From contig NZ_WIXM01000017.1 of assembly GCF_010993965.1 (NCBI RefSeq), positions 1 to 64,000 on the forward strand: DNA of 64,000 bases, read 5' to 3'. Shown here in pieces: positions 39,919-48,310 of this stretch; the first letter of the stretch is position 1; the number at the start of each line of letters is the position of its first letter. The notes below the pieces were generated by a model. The model saw only the letters and a list, made by a program, of their open reading frames with translations. It was not told the DNA's origin and did no database searches. This stretch comes from Gracilibacillus sp. YIM 98692 (GTDB taxonomy: Bacteria; Bacillota; Bacilli; Bacillales; Amphibacillaceae). The translations under genes and the position numbers were made by a program.

Positions 39919-40446
39919 GTGATTGGAGTAATTGATATTTACTGGTGGCTGTTATGGGGGAGTCTCGGATTTGCACTTATCTTCCTTTTTTTAGGGAACG
40001 TGTTAGATGGTATACTAGATAGCTTGTTTGATAGCATTGGAGAATTTTTAAACCCTCTTTTGTTATTTGGTACTTTATCCGTTATTGCAGGATCGGGTGT
40101 TTTATTAACAAAATATTCTGGCTTAAATCATGTATTAGTGCTACTCGTTAGCTTATTATTTGGCATTGGTGCCTATTTTCTAATCTATTATTTCCTTGTG
40201 ATTCCGATGACTAATGCGGAATCTTCCACTTCCATATCGATGTATGATTTAGAAGGGGAAGCAGGAGAGGTAATCACCACTATCCCAGCTAAAGGGATGG
40301 GGGAAGTCTTTATTAAATCTACTAATGGCAGTCGCAGTGAGACAGCCTCTAGTTTTGACCAAAAGGAGATTAAACAAGGTACGAGAATAGTTGTGGTACA
40401 AGTAAGGGACCACGTATTGTATGTTTCTGAATTAACAGATTTATAA
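39919..40446 (+). CDS. yuaF: NfeD-family membrane protein YuaF
   Basis: A 175-residue protein, about the length of B. subtilis YuaF. It has three to four hydrophobic helices (about 10-27, 45-62, 72-95) and a C-terminal OB-fold domain (about 110-173) ending in VVVQVRDHVLYVSEL. NfeD proteins act with flotillins in membrane organisation. It starts with GTG, supported by AAGGAG 7 nt upstream, and is followed 18 nt later by floT. Confidence 0.88.
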   Translation: MIGVIDIYWWLLWGSLGFALIFLFLGNVLDGILDSLFDSIGEFLNPLLLFGTLSVIAGSGVLLTKYSGLNHVLVLLVSLLFGIGAYFLIYYFLVIPMTNAESSTSISMYDLEGEAGEVITTIPAKGMGEVFIKSTNGSRSETASSFDQKEIKQGTRIVVVQVRDHVLYVSELTDL

Positions 40447-40464
40447 AATGATAGGAGGAATAAC

Positions 40465-41913
40465 ATGGATTTTTTGATTGTGATTGGTGTCATTGTAGCT
40501 GTCATTGTCGCATTTGGAATTCTTTTTGCTGCACGATATAAAACCGTGGGCGCAGATGACGCTATGATTGTGACAGGTAGTTTTCTAGGAAGTAAAAATG
40601 TACATAAGACCGATGATGGCAGTGGAATTAAGATTGTCCGAGGCGGCGGTGCTTTTATTCTGCCAATTTTTCAACAAAAAGAGAATATTAGTCTTCGGTC
40701 CCACAGCCTAGACATCTCTACTCCTAATGTATATACCGAAAATGGTGTGCCTGTAATGGCAGACGGTACAGCTATTATTAAAGTGCAAAGTACGACAGAA
40801 GGTATTGCGACAGCAGGGGAGCAATTTCTAGGAAAAGATGATTCGGAGTTGCGTGGAGAAGCACAAGAAGTGCTTGAAGGCCATTTGCGAGCGATATTAG
40901 GTACCATGACAGTAGAAGAAATATATAAAAATCGTGAACGTTTTGCCCAAGAAGTCCAAACCCAAGCAGCTGTTGATTTGAAGAAGATGGGGCTGCAAAT
41001 CGTTTCTTTCACGATCAAAGATGTGCAGGATGAGAATGGATATTTAGAAGCATTAGGTAAACCGCGTATTGCAGAAGTAAAAAGAGACGCACAAATAGCA
41101 GAAGCGAATGCTATGCGCGATGCTCGTATTCAAAAGGCTCAAGCAGAAAGAGAAAGTCAAGGTGCGGAATTATTAAGCGAAACCCAGATTGCAGAGTCTA
41201 CGAAAGAGAAAGAATTAAAAGTAGCCTCTTATAAGCGCGAACAAGACACAGCAAAAGCAGAAGCGGATATGGCTTATAAGCTGCAAGGTGCTAAGTCAGA
41301 GCAGCAAGTAAAACAAGAAGAAATGCACGTACAGTTAGTAGAAAAGAACAAGCAAATTGAAATCGATGAAAAAGAAGTATTAAGAAAGCAACGTCAATAT
41401 GAAGCAGAGATTTCAAAAAAGGCAGAAGCAGAACGTTATGCAACAGAGCAAAAAGCAGAAGCGGATAAAGTGGCACAAGTCAAAAGTGCTGAGGCAGAAG
41501 CAGCTCAAATTCGTTTAGATGGGGAAGCGGAAGCAGATGCTATTCGTCAAAAAGGTTTAGCAGAAGCGGAAGCGAAAGAGAAGCTTGCCGATGCAATGGA
41601 GAAATACGGAGAAGCTGCTATCCTAGAAATGATTATCAATATGCTTCCTGAGTTCGCAGGTAAAATTGCGGAGCCAGTTCGTTCTATTGATAAGGTAACA
41701 GTCGTAGATAACGGAAAAGGCGATAGTGATGGTGCCGCTCGTATGAGTAGTTATGTGACGAACTTAATGAGTCAACTGCCAGATACTTTAAAGGATGTAT
41801 CAGGTGTAGATTTAAAAGGTATGCTTGATAATGTGGCAGCCAATAGCGAATCTAAAATAAATGACAACTTATCGGTTTCAAGAAAAGAATATTCCGAAGT
41901 AGCGGATGAATAA
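40465..41913 (+). CDS. floT: Flotillin-like protein FloT
   Basis: A 482-residue membrane scaffold protein of flotillin-type microdomains. One N-terminal membrane segment (about 2-22), an SPFH/band 7 domain (about 45-200, with YTENGVPVMADGTAIIKVQS), and a long coiled-coil rich in EA repeats (about 200-360: KAQAERESQGAELL, QKAEADKVAQVKSAEAEA) that drives oligomerisation. It is a little shorter than the 509-residue B. subtilis protein. Its SigW-type promoter and yuaF partner suggest a role in envelope stress. A terminator follows at once. Confidence 0.94.
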   Translation: MDFLIVIGVIVAVIVAFGILFAARYKTVGADDAMIVTGSFLGSKNVHKTDDGSGIKIVRGGGAFILPIFQQKENISLRSHSLDISTPNVYTENGVPVMADGTAIIKVQSTTEGIATAGEQFLGKDDSELRGEAQEVLEGHLRAILGTMTVEEIYKNRERFAQEVQTQAAVDLKKMGLQIVSFTIKDVQDENGYLEALGKPRIAEVKRDAQIAEANAMRDARIQKAQAERESQGAELLSETQIAESTKEKELKVASYKREQDTAKAEADMAYKLQGAKSEQQVKQEEMHVQLVEKNKQIEIDEKEVLRKQRQYEAEISKKAEAERYATEQKAEADKVAQVKSAEAEAAQIRLDGEAEADAIRQKGLAEAEAKEKLADAMEKYGEAAILEMIINMLPEFAGKIAEPVRSIDKVTVVDNGKGDSDGAARMSSYVTNLMSQLPDTLKDVSGVDLKGMLDNVAANSESKINDNLSVSRKEYSEVADE

Positions 41914-41914
41914 G

Positions 41915-41940
41915 AAGAGGGAGTGAGCTCCCTCTTTTTT
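41915..41940 (+). terminator. Terminator of the yuaF-floT operon
   Basis: AGAGGGAG and CTCCCTCT pair, followed by TTTTTT. Confidence 0.88.
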
Positions 41941-42017
41941 GTACCCGTATAGGAGAGTATAAATTGTCAGCAAGGAAGCAATCTCAACGTAGTGGACAAA
42001 TTTAGGAATATAGATAA

Positions 42018-42056
42018 GGGCAACTAGGCTGCCGCACTGCGCCATAAGGCCTGGCG
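42018..42056. other. GC-rich double hairpin in the floT-lacI gap
   Basis: GGCA/TGCC (42019-42033) and CGCCA/TGGCG (42040-42056) form two adjacent stems in a GC-rich island inside AT-rich DNA. The reverse strand has an open stretch (KKNLAIRQALWRSAAA) that ends in TAG. I recognise no gene; it may be a dispersed element seen once here. Confidence 0.35.
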
Positions 42057-42166
42057 GATAGCCAAGTTTTTCTTTATAATGAAGGAGGAGTATATCCGAA
42101 TTACGAAAAATTCTTGTAGGGAGAATTGGAAAGAGAGGGCCCCTTTCTCTTTCTCCTATTAGATCA

Positions 42167-43156
42167 TTAAGTAGTATCTCCTTTAATTAACTCGACATCA
42201 AACACTGTATTCTCTCTTTCGGGGAGCTCAGGACTTTCGACATGCTGAATAAGTGTAGAACATAAAGCTTTACCTATTTTGTCTATTGGCTGTGCAATCG
42301 TTGTCAACTTTGGTTGTTGTAACATTCTTGTGAAACTGTGATGATCATATCCAACAACTTTAAGTTGATCAGGCACCTTGACCCCCATTTTTGAAGCGTA
42401 TACATAAAGAGTATATGCCATTATGTCATTACTGCAAAAAACTCCATCATATTTTTTTAAGTAAGGTGCAATATGTTGATCAATAAATTTCCAATTCTCT
42501 TCAAATGTAGCTTTTATATGTGCTCCCTCAATTATTTTTGCATTGATATTAGACCTTAAACAAGTTAATTGAAAGGCATCACTTCTTCTATTTGGCAGCA
42601 AATCATATTGCAAAGGCCCTGAAATATGAATGAGATTTTTACAACCTTGTTCGATTAAGTGTTTAGTAGCTTTTTCTCCGCCTAAATAATTATCACTTGC
42701 TACATAAGGAATAGAACTGGATAAGATTCTATCAAAGGTAACAATAGGCATAGAAAGGTTACGGTAAGCCTCTACATTTAAAGAGTGACTACACATGATG
42801 ATACCATCTACTCTATTCTGCTTTAACATACTTATGTAATTTAGTTCTTTCTCAGAATTTTGTAAAGAGTTACAGACAAGTATCTTGTAATTTTTATCAT
42901 TTGCGTAAGATTCTATCCAATTGATTAGTTCCGAAAATAGGGGATGGCTTAAGTCAGGGACTATTACCCCTATGATAGATGATTGATTTCTAAGTAATGA
43001 ACGTGCGATTTCATTAGGTTGATAATTTAGTTCTTTCATTGCATTTTCGACTTTTTGTCGAGTTTCCTTACCTATATAACCTCTGTTATTCATTACTCTC
43101 GAAACAGTCGTTACAGATACTCCTGCATGTTTTGCTACATCTTTAATACTTGTCAT
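42167..43156 (-). CDS. LacI-family repressor, divergent from the sucrose-type operon
   Basis: A 329-residue LacI/GalR regulator with HTH TSIKDVAKHAGVSVTTVSRVMN (2-23), YQPNEIARSLL in the hinge region, and an effector domain with VVGYDHHSFTRMLQQPKLTTIAQP near the C-terminus. The start follows GGGGGTG. It is divergent from an ABC importer with an alpha-glucosidase and a beta-fructosidase. Three near-identical sites in the shared intergenic region (43272, 43350, 43395) suggest it represses both directions. Similarity to sucrose repressors is plausible but not provable by eye. Confidence 0.88.
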   Translation of the reverse strand: MTSIKDVAKHAGVSVTTVSRVMNNRGYIGKETRQKVENAMKELNYQPNEIARSLLRNQSSIIGVIVPDLSHPLFSELINWIESYANDKNYKILVCNSLQNSEKELNYISMLKQNRVDGIIMCSHSLNVEAYRNLSMPIVTFDRILSSSIPYVASDNYLGGEKATKHLIEQGCKNLIHISGPLQYDLLPNRRSDAFQLTCLRSNINAKIIEGAHIKATFEENWKFIDQHIAPYLKKYDGVFCSNDIMAYTLYVYASKMGVKVPDQLKVVGYDHHSFTRMLQQPKLTTIAQPIDKIGKALCSTLIQHVESPELPERENTVFDVELIKGDTT

Positions 43157-43271
43157 ATTACTTTTTCACCCCCATTAAAAAGCATTTTATTTTATTGTAT
43201 CACGATCCCTCTTTGTTGACTTAGTAAAAGGATGCTCCTTAATAATCATATTATATATTATAAAATATATG

Positions 43272-43284
43272 TCAAACGTTTTCA
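43272..43284. promoter_or_regulatory. LacI-type operator, copy 1
   Basis: TCAAACGTTTTCA, the reverse complement of TGAAAACGTTTGA, lies nearest the divergent regulator gene. Confidence 0.6.
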
Positions 43285-43349
43285 TATGTTTATTACTTAA
43301 TTAATTGCTATTTAAATTAAAGTAAATAGTGGTATATCCGAAAAATATA

Positions 43350-43387
43350 TGAAAACGATTGACATGTTTTTCGACATAATTTATAAT
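43350..43387 (+). promoter_or_regulatory. Consensus promoter with overlapping LacI-type operator, copy 2
   Basis: TTGACA (43359-43364), a 17-nt spacer and TATAAT (43382-43387) is a perfect sigma-A promoter. The operator TGAAAACGATTGACA (43350-43364) covers its -35, so repression by promoter blocking is expected. Confidence 0.75.
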
Positions 43388-43394
43388 TCACCTA

Positions 43395-43408
43395 TGAAAA
43401 CGATTCAA
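43395..43408 (+). promoter_or_regulatory. LacI-type operator, copy 3
   Basis: TGAAAACGATTCAA lies just after the -10, at the transcription start, 45 bp from copy 2. Confidence 0.65.
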
Positions 43409-43437
43409 ACATAATATATTAAGGGGTGTGACACATT

Positions 43438-44736
43438 ATGAAAGCGATAAATCTTTATAGTAAAGGATTCATAGCCATCATTATGGCAATCTCTTTAATG
43501 GTAGGGTGTGGTTCTGCTGAGGAAGGAGAGTCCGCAAGTAATTCTGAAGATACAATAACCATTGAGATCTATCAGGGGAAAGTGGAATTTGCTGATCAAT
43601 TTGAAGCCTTAGCAGAAAAATACGAGGAAAATAATCCTAATGTAGACATTAAGATTACTAGTGTAGGTGGAGGAAGTGATTACTTAGGAACATTAAAAAC
43701 TCGATTCTCCTCTGGAGAAGAACCAGAGATTTTCAGTATTGCAGGTCCATCAGAAGCAGAACAGTTTGAAGATTATTTAGCAGATTTATCAGACACAGAA
43801 GCAGCTGGTTTAGCTCTTGAAGGCAGTCTTTCAAGTGTACAGGAAGGTGATGCTGTATATGGGTTGCCTTTCAACCAAGAAGGTTATGGTTTGATTTACA
43901 ATAAAGATGTTTTTAAGCAAGCAGGAATCGATCCCAGAGAAATTTCGACATATGAAGACTTAGAGAGTGCAGTAGAAACATTAGATGCACAAAAAAATGA
44001 GTTAGGTATAGAAGAAGTGTTTGCATATCCAGCAAAGGAAAAATGGGTAGGCGGTAATCACTTAGCTAATGTATATTTAGCTCCTGAATTCAACAATAAC
44101 GTACTTGAAGCTTATAATGCCGATACAGTTCAATTTAACAAAAGTGATGAATTGCAGAAAATGTTTGATTTACAAACGAATTACTCAATTCAGCCTGTAT
44201 TGAGCTTGGACTATTCCCAACAGGTAGAAGAGTACTTCTCATTAGGGCAAGTTGCTATGATTCAACAAGGAAACTGGATATATCCTTCTGTTGAACAGAT
44301 GGACGAGGATTTTGCTGCAAATAATATGGGCATTATTCCTATTCCTGTAGAAGGATATGAGGGTAAACTACCGGTTGGGATCCCAAATTATTGGGCTGTG
44401 AATAATAATAGTAATGATGATGTGATACAAGCATCAAAAGATTTCTTGGATTGGATGTATACATCAGAAACAGGAAAAGAGGCAGTTCTGTCAGACTTTA
44501 ACTTTATCCCTGCATACGAGGGATATGATGCTGAGAAAATAGCAGATCCGCTATCTAAAGAAATTTATGAGTACTCTTCTAATGGAGATACAATTGGATG
44601 GGTTTTTGCAGGTTTTCCTAGTAATGCTTGGGGAGATATAGTTGGAGCCAATATGCAAAAGTATGTAGGCGGAAAAATGACATGGGAAGAATTAATACAG
44701 GATTCCATACAAAAATGGGAAGAAGGACGTAACTAA
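43438..44736 (+). CDS. Sugar ABC transporter substrate-binding lipoprotein
   Basis: A 432-residue family 1 solute-binding lipoprotein with lipobox MVGC (Cys near residue 24) and a Ser/Glu-rich linker. The mature part has FEALAEKYEENNPNVDIKI and IQQGNWIYPSVEQM typical of the MsmE/oligosaccharide group. It is preceded by a consensus promoter with operators and followed by a hairpin before the permease genes. The operon encodes both an alpha-glucosidase and a GH32 enzyme, so sucrose or a sucrose-containing oligosaccharide is a reasonable guess for the cargo. Confidence 0.9.
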   Translation: MKAINLYSKGFIAIIMAISLMVGCGSAEEGESASNSEDTITIEIYQGKVEFADQFEALAEKYEENNPNVDIKITSVGGGSDYLGTLKTRFSSGEEPEIFSIAGPSEAEQFEDYLADLSDTEAAGLALEGSLSSVQEGDAVYGLPFNQEGYGLIYNKDVFKQAGIDPREISTYEDLESAVETLDAQKNELGIEEVFAYPAKEKWVGGNHLANVYLAPEFNNNVLEAYNADTVQFNKSDELQKMFDLQTNYSIQPVLSLDYSQQVEEYFSLGQVAMIQQGNWIYPSVEQMDEDFAANNMGIIPIPVEGYEGKLPVGIPNYWAVNNNSNDDVIQASKDFLDWMYTSETGKEAVLSDFNFIPAYEGYDAEKIADPLSKEIYEYSSNGDTIGWVFAGFPSNAWGDIVGANMQKYVGGKMTWEELIQDSIQKWEEGRN

Positions 44737-44757
44737 GCAGTTTGTGAAGTAAAAGAA

Positions 44758-44797
44758 AAGCCAACAAAAGATTTTCGTAAATCTGTTTTGTTGGCTT
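44758..44797 (+). terminator. Attenuator-like hairpin between binding-protein and permease genes
   Basis: AAGCCAACAAAAGATTT and AAATCTGTTTTGTTGGCTT pair over most of their length, followed by ATTTTCTTT. It may partly end transcription so that the binding protein is made in excess of the permeases. Confidence 0.7.
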
Positions 44798-44901
44798 ATT
44801 TTCTTTCACCAGAAAAATTAAAATTTTAGTTGAATGCCTATTCGACGCAGCTAAAATTTATAAGTGCAAAGTATAAAAAATGATAGCAAGGAGTGATCAA
44901 G

Positions 44902-45762
44902 ATGAGCAACCGAGATTTATCGTTCTGGCTTTTCTTAACACCAGTATTATTAGGTTTAAGTTTAGTAGTTATTATTCCGTTTGTGTATGGTTTAGTATAT
45001 TCATTTACAGACTGGGATGGATTAACAGCTAATGTTTTCTTAGGATTGGAAAACTATATTAACCTTTTTAAAGACAGTGAGTTTATAAATGCCTTATGGT
45101 TCACAATAAAATTCTCTGTTGTGTCCGTTATTTTATTAAATATCTTAGGGTTAGTGTTAGCGCTGTTAGTTACAAGAAAAATCCAATCTAGTAATTTTTT
45201 AAGAACAATATTCTTTATGCCAAACTTAATCGGTGGCTTAATATTGGGCTTTATATGGCAGTTTATTTTTATTAGCGTTTTTGATGATATAGGAAAGGCA
45301 TTAGGAATTTCTGCTTTAAGTGGTTGGTTATCCACTACAAATACAGGTTTTTGGGGGCTTGTTATCCTCATGTGCTGGCAAATGGCCGGGTATATTATGA
45401 TTATTTATATTGCATACTTGCAAAATATACCATCTGAACTAATAGAAGCAGCTGAAATAGATGGTGCAAATAGCTGGCAGCGATTTCGTAATATTACCTT
45501 TCCGTTAGTTGCACCTGCATTTACTATCAGTATGTTTTTAACTCTATCCAATTCATTTAAAATTTATGATCAGAACTTGTCTTTAACAGATGGCGGGCCT
45601 TTTAATTCGACACAAATGGTAGCCATGGAGATAGTAAGAACGGCATTTACTGAAAACGAAATGGCGTACGCGCAAGCAAAAGGGATTATCTTCTTCTTAA
45701 TTGTAGCAATCATAGCTATTACACAAGTATATTACAATAAGAAAAGGGAGGTAGACATGTAA
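44902..45762 (+). CDS. Sugar ABC permease, MalF/MsmF type
   Basis: A 286-residue permease with six predicted helices and the EAA loop EAAEIDGANSWQRFRNITFP (about 181-200). I chose ATG 44902, which has AAGGAG 8 nt upstream, over the GTG at 44893 that overlaps that ribosome site. Its stop overlaps the next start in TAATG. Confidence 0.92.
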   Translation: MSNRDLSFWLFLTPVLLGLSLVVIIPFVYGLVYSFTDWDGLTANVFLGLENYINLFKDSEFINALWFTIKFSVVSVILLNILGLVLALLVTRKIQSSNFLRTIFFMPNLIGGLILGFIWQFIFISVFDDIGKALGISALSGWLSTTNTGFWGLVILMCWQMAGYIMIIYIAYLQNIPSELIEAAEIDGANSWQRFRNITFPLVAPAFTISMFLTLSNSFKIYDQNLSLTDGGPFNSTQMVAMEIVRTAFTENEMAYAQAKGIIFFLIVAIIAITQVYYNKKREVDM

Positions 45763-46580
45763 TGAAGACCAAAAGGAAAAATATATTAATAATAGAATTG
45801 ATTGGTTTAGTATTAGGTTTGCTATGGCTCTCTCCATTCTATCTCATGATTGCTAATGCATTTAAAACGAAAAGAGAGATTTTCGAAGGAGTTCTAGGTA
45901 TTCCTGATAGCTTTATGATAGATAATTTTATACAAGCTTTTATAGACCTTACTTTTTTAAGGTCACTATTTAATTCCGTGTTAATTACAGGTTTAAGTGT
46001 TGCGGTTATAATCATCTTTTCTTCAATGGCTGGTTATGCACTAGCAAGGAATAAAAGCAAGCTTAGTGGTGTTTTGCTTCTCATATTTGTATCAGCGATG
46101 TTAATTCCATTTCAATCGGTGATGATACCGCTTGTATCACTTTTTGGTAAAGTTGAAATGTTAAACCATGCTGGTTTGATTTTTATGTATTTAGGTTTTG
46201 GATGTAGTTTATCTATCTTTTTGTATCACGGTGCTATGACAGGGATTTCTAAAAGTTTAGATGAAGCTGCAATCATAGATGGTGCAAACAAATTACAAAC
46301 ATTCTGGTACATTATTTTTCCTTTATTAAAACCGATATCCGTTACCGTAGCAATTCTAAATGTCATTTGGATTTGGAATGATTATCTATTGCCATCATTG
46401 GTATTGAGCGAATCTAACGCAACGATTCCTTTAAAAATGTTCTTTTTCTTTGGACAATATACCAAACAATGGCACTTAGCACTGGCGGGTTTAACACTTG
46501 CAGTTATTCCAGTAATTGTTGGTTATTTCTTTGCACAAAAACAAATTATTGAAGGTGTATCAGACGGAGCTGTTAAATAA
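45762..46580 (+). CDS. Sugar ABC permease, MalG/MsmG type
   Basis: A 272-residue permease with six predicted helices and the EAA loop DEAAIIDGANKLQTFWYIIF (about 168-187), ending in a typical IIEGVSDGAVK. It is coupled to the preceding permease by a one-base overlap and forms the channel with it. Confidence 0.92.
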   Translation: MKTKRKNILIIELIGLVLGLLWLSPFYLMIANAFKTKREIFEGVLGIPDSFMIDNFIQAFIDLTFLRSLFNSVLITGLSVAVIIIFSSMAGYALARNKSKLSGVLLLIFVSAMLIPFQSVMIPLVSLFGKVEMLNHAGLIFMYLGFGCSLSIFLYHGAMTGISKSLDEAAIIDGANKLQTFWYIIFPLLKPISVTVAILNVIWIWNDYLLPSLVLSESNATIPLKMFFFFGQYTKQWHLALAGLTLAVIPVIVGYFFAQKQIIEGVSDGAVK

Positions 46581-46608
46581 AAAATAAAAGGTTTAGGAGT
46601 AGATATAA

Positions 46609-48276
46609 ATGCGTAGAGTATGGTGGAAGGAAGCTGTAGCTTATCAAATTTATCCTCGCAGTTTTTATGATTCAAACGGAGACGGTATAGGGGATCTACA
46701 AGGTGTAATTCAGAAATTAGACTACGTAAAAGGTTTGGGCATCGATGTTATTTGGATATGTCCTGTATATGATTCACCTAATGATGATAATGGTTATGAT
46801 ATTAGTAATTATAAAGGAATTATGTCAGAATTCGGAACAATGTCAGATTTAGATCAACTACTAGAGGAAGTTCATCAACGGGGTATGAAATTAATTATGG
46901 ATTTAGTCATCAATCATACATCTGATGAGCATCCATGGTTTATTGAATCGAAATCTTCAAAGAATAATGCTTATCGAGACTTTTATATTTGGCATGAAGG
47001 AAAAGATGGGAAGGAGCCAAATAATTGGGAGTCGATATTTGGCGGATCTGCATGGCAATGGGATGAAGAAACAGAAGAATATTATATGCATGTCTTTTCT
47101 AAAAAACAACCAGATTTAAATTGGGAGAATAAGGAAGTTCGAAAAGAATTGTATAAAATGATTAACTGGTGGCTAGACAAGGGAATCGATGGGTTTAGAA
47201 TTGATGCCATTTCGCATATCAAAAAAGAAAAAGGATTTCCTGATTTGCCTAATCCAAATGATAAAAAATATGTTCCTTCATTAGATGGTCATATGAATCG
47301 TCCAGGTATTGATGAATTTTTGAAAGAATTAACGAAAGAAACATTTAGTCATTATGACATCATGACTGTTGGAGAGGCGAATGGTGTTACCATACAAGAA
47401 GCAGAAGATTGGGTTGGAGAAGAAAATGGTTACTTTGATATGATTTTCCAATTTGAACACCTTGACCTTTGGGGGAAAGGAACTACTGATACATTAGATA
47501 TTCATGCTTTAAAGGAAACTTTATCTAAATGGCAAGAAGGGTTGGATGGTATCGGTTGGAATGCCTTATTCTTAGAAAATCATGATTTACCTAGGTCTGT
47601 TTCGACATGGGGAGATGGAGAAAAATACCATGAAGAGTTAGCGAAATGTTTGGCTACTCTTTATTTTAATATGCAAGGTACCCCTTTTATTTATCAAGGC
47701 CAAGAAATCGGTATGACCAATGTCCAGTTTCATTCAATCAATGATTATAATGATGTGGCCATCCACAATTTATATAATGAAGAAATAGAGGAAGGTAAAA
47801 GTCATGAGGAAGTAATGAATGTGATTTGGAAAACTGGCCGCGATAATTCTAGAACTCCAATGCAATGGAATGAAGAGTTGCAGGCTGGCTTCACAACTGG
47901 TGAGCCATGGTTAAAAGTTAATCCGAATTATAAAGAAATAAATGTGGAAAAATCTCTAAAAGATCCAGACTCCATATATCATTACTATAAAAAATTAATC
48001 GAGTTGAGAAAAGAAAATGACACGCTTGTCTATGGGGATTACAAACTAATACTTGAAGAACACGGCCAAGTATTTGCATATACACGCACATTTAACAAGG
48101 AAACCATCGTAATTTTTGCAAATTTATTTCCGACATTAACAAAAGTTAACTTACCAAAACATTTACTGCAAAAAAAGGGTGAATTGTTAGTAAACAATTA
48201 CTCTGTAAATATATCTGATTTACCATCGATTTTTCATTTAAAACCATATGAAGCGAGAGTTTACAAATTAAAATAG
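46609..48276 (+). CDS. Alpha-glucosidase, GH13_31, probably alpha-1,4-acting
   Basis: A 555-residue cytoplasmic alpha-glucosidase, the same length as the enzyme at 1544 and very similar to it (for example both have the KKGFPD/GHMNRPGI loop after the nucleophile). GH13 regions: DLVINH, GFRIDAIS with nucleophile Asp199 and Ala200, TVGEA, and ENHDLPRSVSTWGD. The Leu in NHDLPR replaces the Gln of the other family members here, in the substrate pocket region. Its neighbours are an ABC importer and a beta-fructosidase, which suggests a mixed gluco-fructo-oligosaccharide or sucrose isomer as substrate, although maltose-type sugars are not excluded. Confidence 0.9.
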   Translation: MRRVWWKEAVAYQIYPRSFYDSNGDGIGDLQGVIQKLDYVKGLGIDVIWICPVYDSPNDDNGYDISNYKGIMSEFGTMSDLDQLLEEVHQRGMKLIMDLVINHTSDEHPWFIESKSSKNNAYRDFYIWHEGKDGKEPNNWESIFGGSAWQWDEETEEYYMHVFSKKQPDLNWENKEVRKELYKMINWWLDKGIDGFRIDAISHIKKEKGFPDLPNPNDKKYVPSLDGHMNRPGIDEFLKELTKETFSHYDIMTVGEANGVTIQEAEDWVGEENGYFDMIFQFEHLDLWGKGTTDTLDIHALKETLSKWQEGLDGIGWNALFLENHDLPRSVSTWGDGEKYHEELAKCLATLYFNMQGTPFIYQGQEIGMTNVQFHSINDYNDVAIHNLYNEEIEEGKSHEEVMNVIWKTGRDNSRTPMQWNEELQAGFTTGEPWLKVNPNYKEINVEKSLKDPDSIYHYYKKLIELRKENDTLVYGDYKLILEEHGQVFAYTRTFNKETIVIFANLFPTLTKVNLPKHLLQKKGELLVNNYSVNISDLPSIFHLKPYEARVYKLK

Positions 48277-48310
48277 TATTTTAATGTTCATATAGTATGG
48301 GAGTGGTTTC

